NCBI RefSeq assembly: GCF_020097835.1
Contig: NZ_CP083666.1
Span: 744,001-808,000 of the forward strand
Source of the DNA: Haloprofundus halobius
GTDB taxonomy: Archaea > Halobacteriota > Halobacteria > Halobacteriales > Haloferacaceae
Length of the DNA stretch: 64,000 nucleotides
Direction: 5' to 3'
The translations under genes were made by a program, and so were the position numbers. The notes beneath the pieces were generated by a model. That model was given only the letters and a program-made list of their open reading frames with translations, was not told the DNA's origin and made no database searches. This document shows positions 53,645-62,333 of the stretch, one piece after another. Every line of letters begins with the position of its first letter. The stretch's first letter is position 1.

Positions 53645-54463
53645 TTAGTTGAGCATGCTCATCGCGACGCTGGCGAGTTCGTCGCCGTTAGCGCCGCGGA
53701 GTCGGTCGTCGCCGAGTTTCAGACGCAGACGCGGGCGGCCCACGTCGATGGGGACCTTCTCGGTGTCGATGAGGCCCATGTCTTCGAGTTTCGTCTTCGT
53801 GCGCGAGAACGTCGCCTTCGAGGCGATACCGACGTCTTCGCCCCACTTCGAGATGTCGTACAGCAGCACGTCGTTCTTCGCGGCGACGAGCAGGCTGATG
53901 GTGACTTCGTCGAGGCCGTCGCCGTCGCCGCGAGCGGTCTCCAACGAGGCGAGGACGGCGTCGAAGTCCGACTCGGCCTGGTCGCCGATTTCGGTTCCGA
54001 GCGTGTCGCGGACGCGCGAAATCGGGGGCGTGCGGAGTTTGAAATCGGGCGACTCCTCCCAGAGCGTCTTGTACGTCTCGAAGGCGGCGTCGACGAACTC
54101 GCTGTCCTCGGTCGTGAGCGCGGCGACGCGGTCGTCGGCGGTGACGAGCGCCATCACCGCGTCGCGGGTGACGAGCAGCGCGTTGTCGACCTCCTGGTCG
54201 GTGGTGCGCATCGACAACGCGTCCGCGTCGATGAGGTCGGCGGCGTTACTGGCGACGATGAAGTCGCCCATCACGTCCTTGAGGATGCTCTCGTCGGCGA
54301 CCATCCGGATGCTCGGCAGGTCGGTGTCGACGGTGGTCGCAACGGTGATGAGTTCCTCGACCGCTTCCGTCGACGGATCGACGATGAACAGTTCGTCGTC
54401 TGCGTCTTCGAGGGCGGCTCGGAGAATATCCTCTATCTGCTCTTCGAGTAAATTCGAGGCCAT
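53645..54463 (-). CDS. tbsP: TbsP-type transcriptional regulator (DUF5821)
   Basis: A haloarchaeal regulator of 272 residues with the pattern SNLLEEQIEDILRAALEDADDEL at the N-terminus and a C-terminal winged-helix segment (VLLYDISKWGEDVGIASKATFSRTKTKLEDMGLIDTE). In Haloferax, TbsP is reported to act with TrmB on a glyceraldehyde-3-phosphate dehydrogenase gene, so the presence of a TrmB-type gene 7 kb away is notable, though not evidence of direct cooperation here. A structured repeat follows the stop. A perfect palindrome lies upstream (54574-54601). Confidence 0.85.
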   Translation of the reverse strand: MASNLLEEQIEDILRAALEDADDELFIVDPSTEAVEELITVATTVDTDLPSIRMVADESILKDVMGDFIVASNAADLIDADALSMRTTDQEVDNALLVTRDAVMALVTADDRVAALTTEDSEFVDAAFETYKTLWEESPDFKLRTPPISRVRDTLGTEIGDQAESDFDAVLASLETARGDGDGLDEVTISLLVAAKNDVLLYDISKWGEDVGIASKATFSRTKTKLEDMGLIDTEKVPIDVGRPRLRLKLGDDRLRGANGDELASVAMSMLN

Positions 54464-54573
54464 ATTACTGTGGTGATAAACGGGGGGAGATTATTTAATA
54501 TTAACGCTACCTCACGGTTGGATTCGCGGACGGCCCCCGGAGGGTTTCCCGGCGAAGCGTAATATTTGTCGAA

Positions 54574-54601
54574 TGACAGTTTCCACAATTGTTAACTGTC
54601 A
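54574..54601. promoter_or_regulatory. Perfect 8-base palindrome between tbsP and the membrane peptide
   Basis: TGACAGTT and AACTGTCA are perfect inverted arms with a 12-base spacer. The element sits between the divergent tbsP (start 54463) and the small gene at 54625, just upstream of the latter, with AATATTTG nearby as a possible TATA. An operator for one or both genes is likely. Confidence 0.55.
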
Positions 54602-54624
54602 CCAATGAACACATCCTCCCGCAC

Positions 54625-54807
54625 ATGTCAACAGAACGCTTCGAGGGAGGGGGAGTCACGTCGTCGGCTGCCGGGTTCGTCGCTCGGCACCCGCGCGTTC
54701 TCGTCATCTGCATCGCACTCGCAGTCGGTATCGCGACGCAGGGGACCGTCGGTGCGGAGACGATGATCGAACCGTACAACGGTCACAGCACGGCCACCGG
54801 CCCGTAG
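54625..54807 (+). CDS. 60-residue single-span membrane peptide
   Basis: MSTERFEGGGVTSSAAGFVA is followed by RHPRVLVICIALAVGIATQ (one transmembrane helix, about 25-42) and a short exterior tail with no cysteines. It resembles a class of short haloarchaeal proteins with a HPR motif before the helix (DUF7503-like, from memory). It is convergent with the CHAT-domain gene, which ends 94 bases beyond it; tandem repeats fill that gap. The palindrome at 54574-54601 lies 24 bases before its start. Function unknown. Confidence 0.65.
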   Translation: MSTERFEGGGVTSSAAGFVARHPRVLVICIALAVGIATQGTVGAETMIEPYNGHSTATGP

Positions 54808-54811
54808 CGTC

Positions 54812-54901
54812 GAACCGGAGTATCGGGGAGCTACTCTGGGCCGGAACATCGGGTATCATCGCCGGGCCGGAACATCGGGCAGCAACGCCGGGCCGGGGGC
54901 G
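54812..54901. repeat. 26-base tandem repeats between the peptide and CHAT genes
   Basis: Two clear units (54838-54863 and 54864-54889) share GGGCCGGAACATCGGG and end in a variable stretch plus CGCC. A third, more diverged unit (GAACCGGAGTATCGGGG) precedes them and a partial GGGCCGGGGG follows. The array lies exactly in the 94-base gap between the two converging stop codons. Confidence 0.65.
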
Positions 54902-56941
54902 TCAGGGGTGTAACAGGCTCGCCAGTTCGTCCGACCAGTGGATGTCGCCGTCGTAGACGACGGGCGTGTCCGCGTGGTTCAGAAAGTCGCATAGCGTCTC
55001 CCGGTCAAGGACGTACGTTCCCGTCGACCCGAGCAGCCGCGACTCGTCGTCGGGCGTGACGTGCGTCTGGAAGTAACCGCCGTTGATCCACGGCGAGTGG
55101 ACGCTGTAGCTGAGTTCGAATCGGTCGCGGTCGAGTCGGGTGAGCGCCACGTCCGAGGAGACGTAGTTGTCCGACTGCGCGAGCACGTGCGTGCCGTCGC
55201 CGACGACGGCGTAGTCTTTCCCGGTCATGATGCGGCGGCGGGCCATCTGCATGGCTCGCTCGAAGGAGAACCCGTGGACGAGCAGACGGACGAACATCGT
55301 CCCGACTTTCGCCGCCTGACTGTCGACGACGCGGTTGAACGTCACCGCGCCCGCGACGCTACCCAGTTCGACGAGGCCGATCCCCTCGTAGAACGACCCG
55401 CAGGCGTTGAGAAAGAACGTCTGGACGTTCGACTCGTTCAGCGACGATATCGAGAGGTGACCGTCCGCACAGCGCAGTCCGGCCCGGTCGCAGTGACCGA
55501 TGTAGTGGACGAAGTCGTGCGACGTCTCGAACACCGTCGCCAGTTCCTCGGTCGTCAGGTGTTCGTACACTTCGATGTCGATGTCGAGGTCGGCGGCGCG
55601 TTCGCGGTAGATTCGAGCGGCGTCGGCGTGTTCGTCGCTCATCCCGCTGTCGTTGAGAATGGCGACGACGGAGATGGAGTCGTCGGCCCGTCCCAGGAAG
55701 TCGAAGCGGTTCTCGTACGCCTCGGGGACGGCTTTGAACACGTCGATGGGGACGCCGCCCGCCAACCAGCCGTGCGTGCGTCCGGACCCGAGTTTCGGCT
55801 TCGCGAGGTCGACGGCGACGGGTGGCGACTGTGCCCCGCGATAGAACTCGTCCAGCGACCGGGTGAGTCGCTCGCCGCCGTCGAGCGGCGTCGACTCCGG
55901 CAGGAAGACGTTCGGGACGTTCTGCAGCAGGTACGGGAGCGTCTTCGCGTGCGTCATCGTCGGTTCGACGTACATCGACAGATGCCACTCGGGCAACTCG
56001 TCGCTGATGCGCTCGAACGGCGCGTCGAGGTAGGCGTCCAGTCGGGTGCCGACCGACTCGGCGTACAGCGCCTCGGGGTCCAGCGGGAGCTCCGAGAGCA
56101 GTCGATACTCCGCGAGGTCAGTTCCGTGGGGGCCGGCGTTTCTCACCAGACAGTCAAAGAGAAACGTCCGTCGGAGCAGCGCGGCGGTCTCGTACTGAAA
56201 CGAGGGGAGCGACGGCAGTTCGTGGACCCGGTCGGCCGTTTCCAGCCGCGGCGTGGTTCCGGCCTCGACGGAGACGGTCGCGCCGAGGTAGTGCGCCAGC
56301 GACGACGCCGGAAAGAGGTAGTCGAGGTCGGGCGGGAGGTGTACCTCGACGCTCGCCTCCTCGCGGCGTTCGGCGACCACGTCCGGAACCGAGACCGAGT
56401 CGCCGAACGCGATGCGCGGCGGATGGTCGCGCATCGTCGGGTAGGAACGGTCCGCGGTCGTGGTCCGGTGACCCGCGGGGAACTGCGACAGCGCCGCCGC
56501 GACGCCGGCGGGCGTCCGGGGGACGACGACCGTCTCGGCGGGCGCCTGAGTCCGGCTGCGGAAGCCGAGCGTCACCGCGGTCCGCGTCGGGAACGAGAGG
56601 ACGGCCGACTCGTAGTTCGGCTTCTCCAGCCGAACGGGACCGGAGAACGCGACGTACGTCAACACGTTCCCGTCGACGCGAACGACGTAGTCGTCCGGCG
56701 GGAGCGCTATCGGACCGACTTCGCTCGCGAGTTCGAATCGGCTCCCGTCGCTGGCCTCGGCGACGACGAACACCGGCGGGAATCGGAGTTCGGTCGTCGA
56801 CCCCGAGACGGTGACGTCGGAGTCGCGAGGCACCGATGGCCCGTCGCTCAGCACCGTCCAGCGCTCGGTAACCACGTCGATGGTGGTTTTCGAGGAGTCA
56901 ACGGCCCGGATTCCCTGTTCGGTCGACTCCACCGAAATCAT
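54902..56941 (-). CDS. CHAT-domain (caspase-like) protease candidate
   Basis: A protein of 679 residues. The C-terminal third has the CHAT pattern: HDFVHYIGHCDRAG with catalytic His483, and VQTFFLNACGSFYEGIG with Cys514, followed by the VVDSQAAKVGTMFVRLLVHG helix typical of the family. The N-terminal ~450 residues are beta-rich with no recognised domain and probably sense a partner. There is no signal peptide. In bacteria such proteases act in defence and cell-death circuits; here that is inference. ATATAC at about 56971-56976 gives a short leader. It converges with a membrane peptide. Confidence 0.82.
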   Translation of the reverse strand: MISVESTEQGIRAVDSSKTTIDVVTERWTVLSDGPSVPRDSDVTVSGSTTELRFPPVFVVAEASDGSRFELASEVGPIALPPDDYVVRVDGNVLTYVAFSGPVRLEKPNYESAVLSFPTRTAVTLGFRSRTQAPAETVVVPRTPAGVAAALSQFPAGHRTTTADRSYPTMRDHPPRIAFGDSVSVPDVVAERREEASVEVHLPPDLDYLFPASSLAHYLGATVSVEAGTTPRLETADRVHELPSLPSFQYETAALLRRTFLFDCLVRNAGPHGTDLAEYRLLSELPLDPEALYAESVGTRLDAYLDAPFERISDELPEWHLSMYVEPTMTHAKTLPYLLQNVPNVFLPESTPLDGGERLTRSLDEFYRGAQSPPVAVDLAKPKLGSGRTHGWLAGGVPIDVFKAVPEAYENRFDFLGRADDSISVVAILNDSGMSDEHADAARIYRERAADLDIDIEVYEHLTTEELATVFETSHDFVHYIGHCDRAGLRCADGHLSISSLNESNVQTFFLNACGSFYEGIGLVELGSVAGAVTFNRVVDSQAAKVGTMFVRLLVHGFSFERAMQMARRRIMTGKDYAVVGDGTHVLAQSDNYVSSDVALTRLDRDRFELSYSVHSPWINGGYFQTHVTPDDESRLLGSTGTYVLDRETLCDFLNHADTPVVYDGDIHWSDELASLLHP

Positions 56942-57154
56942 TGAGGATACGAAAGTAAATCTGCGACGACGTATATCTCTATCGGATGGATGTGAAACGC
57001 GGTTCTACGGGTGTTTGGGGGCCACTACCGGACGTTTCGAAGCGTTCGATAGCGGGCCGTTCTCCCCAACCGAGGGCCGTTCGAGGGGGTGCCGAGAGCG
57101 GAAAGATGTGGTGAGAGGGACACACTTAATGTGATTTCCGCCGCCACGGGAGAC

Positions 57155-58402
57155 ATGGAGTACACCCACGTGCGCGAGGTCGACCCGGCGGTCGCAGACG
57201 CGCTCTCCGGGGAAGTGACCCGTCAGCAGGAGACGCTGGCGATGATCGCGAGCGAGAACCACGTCAGTCGAGCCGTCCTCGAAGCGCAGGGGAGTGCGCT
57301 GACCAACAAGTACGCCGAAGGCTATCCCGGCTCTCGCTACTACGCCGGCTGTGAGTACGCCGACGAAGTCGAACGTCTCGCCATCGACCGCGCGAAAGAG
57401 CTGTGGGGCGCAGAGCACGTCAACGTCCAGCCCCACTCGGGGACGCAGGCGAACATGGGCGTTTACCTCGCGGTGCTCGACCCCGGCGACAAGATTCTCT
57501 CTCTGGAACTCAACCACGGCGGCCACCTGAGTCACGGTCACCCCGCGAACTTCACGGGCAAACTCTACGACGTCGAGCAGTACCACGTCGACGCCGAGAC
57601 CGGGTACGTCGACTACGACGCCCTCGAAGCGCAGGCCCGCGAGTTCGAACCGGACATCATCGTCTCGGGGTACTCCGCGTACCCGCGCGCGGTGGAGTGG
57701 GAGCGCATCCAGGATATCGCCGACGACGTGGGCGCGTACCACCTCGCAGACATCGCCCACATCACAGGACTGGTCGCGGCGGGCGTCCACCCCTCGCCGG
57801 TCGGCGTCGCCGACTTCGTCACCGGGTCGACGCACAAGACCATCCGCGCCGGTCGCGGCGGCATCATCATGACGAGCGAGGAGCACGCGAAAGCCGTCGA
57901 CTCGGCCGTCTTCCCCGGCGCGCAGGGCGGCCCGCTCATGCACAACATCGCAGGCAAGGCCGTCGGCTTCCACGAGGCGATGCAACCCGAGTTCGAAGCG
58001 TACGCCGAACGCGTCGTCGCCAACGCGAAAACGCTGGCTGAGACGTTCGAGGAGAACGGTCTCGGCGTCGTCTCCGGCGGCACCGACACCCACCTCGTGC
58101 TCGTCGACCTCCGCGAGTCGCACCCGGACCTCACCGGCGGCGAGGCCGAGGAGGCGCTCGAATCGGTCGGCGTCGTCCTCAACGCCAACACGGTCCCCGG
58201 CGAGACGCGGTCGGCGTTCAACCCGAGCGGCATCCGCGCGGGGACGCCCGCGCTCACGTCCCGCGGGTTCGACGAGGAGGCGACTGCTGAGGTCGCCGAC
58301 CTCATCTACCGCGTCGTCGACAACCACGACGACGAGGCGGTACTCGAAGACGCGAGCGCGAGCGTGCAGGACCTCTGCGAGACGTACCCGCTGTACGACT
58401 GA
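57155..58402 (+). CDS. glyA: Serine hydroxymethyltransferase
   Basis: A PLP enzyme of 415 residues that interconverts serine and glycine with transfer of a one-carbon unit to folate. Motifs: ETLAMIASENHVSRAVLEAQ at the N-terminus, NVQPHSGTQAN, and the PLP lysine in GSTHKTIRAGRGG. ATG at 57155 lies ~28 bases after CTTAATGTG. With a DHFR-like gene and folD downstream it forms a one-carbon gene neighbourhood interrupted by a uspA gene. It is convergent with that gene. Confidence 0.95.
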   Translation: MEYTHVREVDPAVADALSGEVTRQQETLAMIASENHVSRAVLEAQGSALTNKYAEGYPGSRYYAGCEYADEVERLAIDRAKELWGAEHVNVQPHSGTQANMGVYLAVLDPGDKILSLELNHGGHLSHGHPANFTGKLYDVEQYHVDAETGYVDYDALEAQAREFEPDIIVSGYSAYPRAVEWERIQDIADDVGAYHLADIAHITGLVAAGVHPSPVGVADFVTGSTHKTIRAGRGGIIMTSEEHAKAVDSAVFPGAQGGPLMHNIAGKAVGFHEAMQPEFEAYAERVVANAKTLAETFEENGLGVVSGGTDTHLVLVDLRESHPDLTGGEAEEALESVGVVLNANTVPGETRSAFNPSGIRAGTPALTSRGFDEEATAEVADLIYRVVDNHDDEAVLEDASASVQDLCETYPLYD

Positions 58403-58407
58403 GTGCG

Positions 58408-58833
58408 CTACTCGTCGGCGCGGACGGTGAACACCGGCACCGGCGAACTGCGGACGACTTTTTCGGTCGTGCTGCCGAGGAGGTAGCGACCGAGACCGCT
58501 GCGCCCGTGCGTCGCCATCACGACGAGGTCGACGGCGTTGTCCTCGACGTACGCGAGAATCTTCTCGTCGGGGTGGCCCTGGACGACGGCTTCTTCGACG
58601 TCGACGCCGCGGGCGACGTCGCTGTCGACGATGGCCGCCACCGCGTCCTCTCCCTCGTCTTCGAGCGCGTCGACCACCTCGGTTCCCACGGTAGTGAGAC
58701 TGTCTCGCTGCGTGTCGGCGACGTAGAGGACGTGGACCGTCGCGTCGTACTGTCGCGCGAGGTCGAACGCGTGTTCTGCGGCCTGTCGGGACCCCTCACT
58801 TCCGTCGGTCGGAAGCAGTATCGTGTCGTACAT
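58408..58833 (-). CDS. Universal stress protein A family
   Basis: A protein of 141 residues: MYDTILLPTDGSEGSRQAAE at the N-terminus and the ATP-binding G-2X-G-9X-G(S/T) motif as GRSGLGRYLLGSTTEKV near the C-terminus. It is cytoplasmic, probably dimeric. The ATG at 58833 or a GTG one codon upstream starts it; GAGTTTTATC lies ~27 bases before. Haloarchaea carry many paralogues; the specific stress is unknown. Confidence 0.92.
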   Translation of the reverse strand: MYDTILLPTDGSEGSRQAAEHAFDLARQYDATVHVLYVADTQRDSLTTVGTEVVDALEDEGEDAVAAIVDSDVARGVDVEEAVVQGHPDEKILAYVEDNAVDLVVMATHGRSGLGRYLLGSTTEKVVRSSPVPVFTVRADE

Positions 58834-58935
58834 CACGTCCCGCTACGGCCACGACGAAGATAAAACTCGGCGCGTGACGAGTGGGGTGTGCAGCCTTTTA
58901 CCGATGGAACGCCTCCTGAACTGCGGTTGGAGACG

Positions 58936-59508
58936 ATGAAGACCCAGTACTACACGGCAACGAGCATCGATGGATATCTCGCCGATGACGACAACTCCCT
59001 CGATTGGCTCTTCCAGTTCGGAGAGCTCGAGGAGATCGAGGGCGTGAACGACGAGTACCCGCAGTTCATCGATCAGGTCGGTGCCGCGGCGATGGGCTCG
59101 ACGACGTACGAGTGGCTCCTCGAGCACGAAAATCTACTGGAGCATCCGGAAAAGTGGCCGTACGAGATTCCGACGTGGGTGTTCAGTACTCGCGAACTAC
59201 CGGCGGTCGAAGATTCGGACGTTCGCTTCGTGCAGGGGGCTGTTGCGCCCGTCCACGCGGATATGGTGGAGGCCGCAGACGGCAAGAACGTCTGGCTCGT
59301 CGGTGGTGGCGATCTCGTCGGACAGTTCCACGATCACGGGCTGCTTGACGAGCTTATTCTCAGCGTTGCTCCCGTCACACTCGCTTCAGGTGCGCCGCTC
59401 CTGCCGCGCAGGATCACCACTCCTCCGCTGAAACTCACTAACGTGGCAAAACATGGCGAGGTCTTTGTGGCTCTCACCTATGAGGTGCAACGGTTCGGTG
59501 AAGAGTAA
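58936..59508 (+). CDS. Dihydrofolate reductase/RibD C-terminal family protein
   Basis: A NADPH-dependent reductase of 190 residues. The fold is seen in KTQYYTATSIDGYLADDDNSLDWL, GAAAMGSTTYEWLL, WVFSTRELP and VWLVGGGDLVGQF, typical of RibD_C/YwjB-like proteins. It could reduce dihydrofolate or a pteridine/flavin precursor. Codon usage is less GC-rich at third positions than its neighbours, a hint of transfer. GGAG four bases before the ATG and a CTTTTACC TATA at ~58893-58900 mean a short leader. It lies between glyA and folD. Confidence 0.85.
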   Translation: MKTQYYTATSIDGYLADDDNSLDWLFQFGELEEIEGVNDEYPQFIDQVGAAAMGSTTYEWLLEHENLLEHPEKWPYEIPTWVFSTRELPAVEDSDVRFVQGAVAPVHADMVEAADGKNVWLVGGGDLVGQFHDHGLLDELILSVAPVTLASGAPLLPRRITTPPLKLTNVAKHGEVFVALTYEVQRFGEE

Positions 59509-59632
59509 TCGAGAAGCTAATCGAGAATCGTCCGACGCGTACCACCACAATTGTGCACAACTTTTCGGAAAAGAGGCGCACAACTATGCACGAACCCGAG
59601 CATTGAAGGCGGAGGCCGCCGCCAGTTCAGCC

Positions 59633-60526
59633 ATGGCCGAGATAATCGACGGCAACGCCGTCGCCGCGGAGATTCGCGCCGACCTCCAAGACTCCATTTC
59701 CACGCTGACGGACGCGGGCGTGACGCCCGGCCTCGCCACCGTGCTGATGAGCGACGACCCAGCGAGCGAGACGTACGTCTCGATGAAACAACGCGACTGC
59801 GAGGAAGTCGGGATAAACGGCATCCACGTCGAACTCGACCCTGAGGCCCCCGCCGACGAACTGTACGACACCATCGACGACCTCAACGCCGACCCCGAGG
59901 TCCACGGCATCCTCGTCCAGATGCCCGTCCCCGACCACGTCGACACCCGTCGCGTCCTCCGCTCCATCGCGCCCGAGAAGGACGCCGACGGCTTCCACCC
60001 CGAGAACGTCGGTCGCCTCGTCGCCGGCGACGCGCGCTTCAAACCCTGTACCCCCCACGGCGTCCAGAAACTGCTCGAAGCGACTGGGGTCGACACCGAG
60101 GGTAAGGACGTCGTCGTCGTCGGCCGCTCCGACATCGTCGGTAAACCGCTGGCGAACCTCCTCATCCAGAAAGCCGAGGGCGGCAACGCGACGGTCACCG
60201 TCTGCCACTCCCGCACGAAGGACCTCGCAGCGAAGACGAAGCAGGCCGACGTTGTCGTCGCCGCCGTCGGCGTCCCCGAACTCGTCACCGGCGAGATGCT
60301 CTCGGAGGGCGTCACCGTCATCGACGTAGGCGTCAACCGCGTGGAAGCCGATACGGAGAAGGGCTACGAACTCGTCGGCGACGTGAAGTTCGAGAGCGCG
60401 AAGGAGAAAGCCAGCGCCATCACGCCCGTCCCCGGCGGCGTCGGGCCGATGACCCGTGCGATGCTGCTGTACAACACCGTCAAGGCCGCGAGCGAGCAGT
60501 CCGGCGTCGACGTCGACCTCCCCTGA
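59633..60526 (+). CDS. folD: Methylene-THF dehydrogenase/methenyl-THF cyclohydrolase
   Basis: FolD, 297 residues, oxidises methylene-tetrahydrofolate and hydrolyses the methenyl form. Catalytic segment PASETYVSMKQRDCEEVG (Tyr and the Lys of K-x-x-x), ILVQMPVPDHVD, PCTPHGVQKLLE and the NADP motif VVVGRSDIVGKPLANLL are clear; PVPGGVGPMTRAML ends the pattern. The upstream 124 bases include a TTGTGCACAA palindrome (59551-59560). It completes the glyA/folD pair. Confidence 0.95.
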   Translation: MAEIIDGNAVAAEIRADLQDSISTLTDAGVTPGLATVLMSDDPASETYVSMKQRDCEEVGINGIHVELDPEAPADELYDTIDDLNADPEVHGILVQMPVPDHVDTRRVLRSIAPEKDADGFHPENVGRLVAGDARFKPCTPHGVQKLLEATGVDTEGKDVVVVGRSDIVGKPLANLLIQKAEGGNATVTVCHSRTKDLAAKTKQADVVVAAVGVPELVTGEMLSEGVTVIDVGVNRVEADTEKGYELVGDVKFESAKEKASAITPVPGGVGPMTRAMLLYNTVKAASEQSGVDVDLP

Positions 60527-60576
60527 GAGACTGTCGGCGCGTAAACAGTTATCCCGGTTCGTGACGAATACACGAC

Positions 60577-61065
60577 ATGGTCGCGTACCGTGAAGTGCAG
60601 CGGTTCCGTGAGACGACCCTCTGTTGGGCGGTCGTCGCGCTCCACCTCCAGACGCTGCTGTTCGCTGCTGTCGTCGTTCTCGGGGGCGGCGCCAGCGTCG
60701 TCGAGACGGCCGTCGTCTGTCTGGCGCTCACGCTTCCGCTGGTTCCGGTGGCCGCGCTGTCGCTGGTGACCGAAGTCGACGAGGAGGACGGCGTCGTCCG
60801 CATCCGAATCGCGCCGTTTCCGTGGACGCGAACGATACCGCTGGCGGACCTCGCGGCGGTCGAACCGGTTGACGACTTCTCCGTACTCGATGCGAGTCTC
60901 GGCGTAGACTCGCTGCTGCCGTGGCGCGAGAGCGCGACCTACTGTCTCGCGACGCCGGAGGGCGTCAGCATCCGCCTCCGGGACCGCCGCGAGATACGTC
61001 TCGGGTCGCGCCAGCCCGCCGAACTCCTCGGGAGGCTCGACCGCTTCGGGACGCGCCGAACGTGA
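60577..61065 (+). CDS. Small membrane protein with PH-like cytoplasmic domain
   Basis: A protein of 162 residues: two transmembrane helices (about 18-36 and 44-64) followed by a beta-rich soluble domain (VVRIRIAPFPWTRTIPLADLAAVEPV ... VSIRLRDRREIRLGSRQPAELL) like bacterial PH domains. Function unknown. AGTTATCC ~28 bases before the ATG is the TATA. Convergent with the zinc-ribbon gene. Confidence 0.75.
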   Translation: MVAYREVQRFRETTLCWAVVALHLQTLLFAAVVVLGGGASVVETAVVCLALTLPLVPVAALSLVTEVDEEDGVVRIRIAPFPWTRTIPLADLAAVEPVDDFSVLDASLGVDSLLPWRESATYCLATPEGVSIRLRDRREIRLGSRQPAELLGRLDRFGTRRT

Positions 61066-61156
61066 CTGCCGGGGGTTCGTCTCTGTGATTCCGCGGGTGC
61101 GCGGATGCGTAGAGCGGGCGACGAGCGTGGTTTCGACCGTGAGTCGGGGTTCGACG

Positions 61157-61867
61157 CTACTCCAGCCGCGAGAGGCGGTCCCGCGCCGTCGCCAGCGCGT
61201 CGAGATCGTCCTCGGCGATGTACTCGGCGAGTTCCTGCGTCGCCCGAACCAGCGCCTCCGACTCCGTCACCGGAACGTCGCCTTCGAGCGCGTGGACGCG
61301 CTTCTCGTGGTCTCGAATCGTCCCCAGCGTCGTCTGCGCCTCCGCGTCGGGTCGGCCTTCCAGCCACGTCACCGCCTCGCGGCGGTACTTCGAGACGACC
61401 GTCGCGTACGCGAGGCCGCGGGCGGCCGCCATCGACGCGGGAACGTCTTCGGGAGCGGGACGGTCTCCGACCTCCGTGCCGTTGAACAGCGTCAGCACGT
61501 AGAGGAACTCCGCTTCCGACGTCTCCCGCGAGCGGTCGTACACGTCGATGGCGTGCAGCAACTCCGCCGCGACGAGAATTCCGTCGTCCAGCGGTCGGAG
61601 GTCACCCTCGTGGACGAAGCCGCGCTTTCTGATGTACTCTCGGAGTCGCGGTTTCAGGTCGTCGACGACATCGGCCACGTCGCCGTCGGCGAGGGGTCCC
61701 TTCAGATCGGTCAAATCGAGGGGTTCGGCCGAGTCGGTGTGTCGTTTTCGCTCGTCGACCCCGACGCTTCTGATGCTCCCACAGTCGGGACAACTGACGC
61801 TACCCGTCTCGTAGTACGACCACTCGGTTCCGCACTCCGCACACTCGCGTCGACCCCGAATCTCCAT
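61157..61867 (-). CDS. TFIIB-type zinc-ribbon protein of unknown function
   Basis: A protein of 236 residues. The N-terminus is a zinc ribbon (RECAECGTEWSYYETG ... CPDCGSI), and the rest is a long helical, acidic domain (DVVDDLKPRLREYIRKRGFVHEGD; EFLYVLTLFNGTEVGD). It looks like a conserved haloarchaeal family; the ribbon suggests nucleic-acid or protein binding. ATG at 61867 fits the start of conservation. No operon partner. Confidence 0.78.
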   Translation of the reverse strand: MEIRGRRECAECGTEWSYYETGSVSCPDCGSIRSVGVDERKRHTDSAEPLDLTDLKGPLADGDVADVVDDLKPRLREYIRKRGFVHEGDLRPLDDGILVAAELLHAIDVYDRSRETSEAEFLYVLTLFNGTEVGDRPAPEDVPASMAAARGLAYATVVSKYRREAVTWLEGRPDAEAQTTLGTIRDHEKRVHALEGDVPVTESEALVRATQELAEYIAEDDLDALATARDRLSRLE

Positions 61868-61983
61868 AGTCGCGCTTCGGCGGCCCGAGGGAAAACGACA
61901 CCGGGAGCGCGAGCGCTCCTGACTCGGAGGCGACGCGGTCACCCGATTACCCGCCGTGACTGACGTCGATACTTCCTTCGAAG

Positions 61984-62047
61984 CGTGAAATTCACGACTC
62001 CGGAAGCCTCCGAGGAACTATACTGTGCGGTGTCGAAGTTTATTCGA
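61984..62047. promoter_or_regulatory. Promoter with two palindromes before the first PadR gene
   Basis: CGTGAA-A-TTCACG (61984-61996) lies upstream of a TATA-like AACTATACTG (62016-62025), and TCGAA-GTTTA-TTCGA (62033-62047) covers the expected transcript start, one base before the ATG at 62049. PadR-type regulators often repress their own genes, so these are candidate sites. Confidence 0.5.
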
Positions 62048-62048
62048 G

Positions 62049-62333
62049 ATGATGAATGACCTCAGTGGCTTCCAACGAGACCTGCTGTACGTGATGGCTG
62101 GATTGGACAGACCGTCCGGACAAGAGATAAAGAGCGAACTGGAGTCGTACCTCGACTCGGAGGTCAACCACGGCCGCCTCTATCCGAACCTGGACGTGCT
62201 CGTCGAGAAGGAGTACGTGGAGAAGGGTGCCATCGACCGCCGGACGAACTACTACGACATCACGGAGTCGGGAGAGGATCTCCTCCGGCAGCGCCGCGAG
62301 TGGGAAGACCAGTACTTCACCGCTAACGCGTAG
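62049..62333 (+). CDS. PadR-family transcriptional regulator (1)
   Basis: A winged-helix protein of 94 residues starting MMNDLSGFQRDLLYVMAGLD. The PadR pattern continues as GQEIKSELESYLDSEVNHGRLYPNLDVLVEKEYVEKGAIDRRTNYYDIT, with the GRLYP..L recognition helix. It has no C-terminal effector domain, so it is the minimal dimeric haloarchaeal type. It is about 65% identical by eye to the second copy at 63456. Two palindromes flank its TATA. Confidence 0.9.
   Translation: MMNDLSGFQRDLLYVMAGLDRPSGQEIKSELESYLDSEVNHGRLYPNLDVLVEKEYVEKGAIDRRTNYYDITESGEDLLRQRREWEDQYFTANA

Noticed and set aside
59551..59560. TTGTGCACAA palindrome upstream of folD
   Set aside because: A 10-base perfect palindrome, but it lies over 70 bases from the start codon without a clear TATA relation and could be chance.
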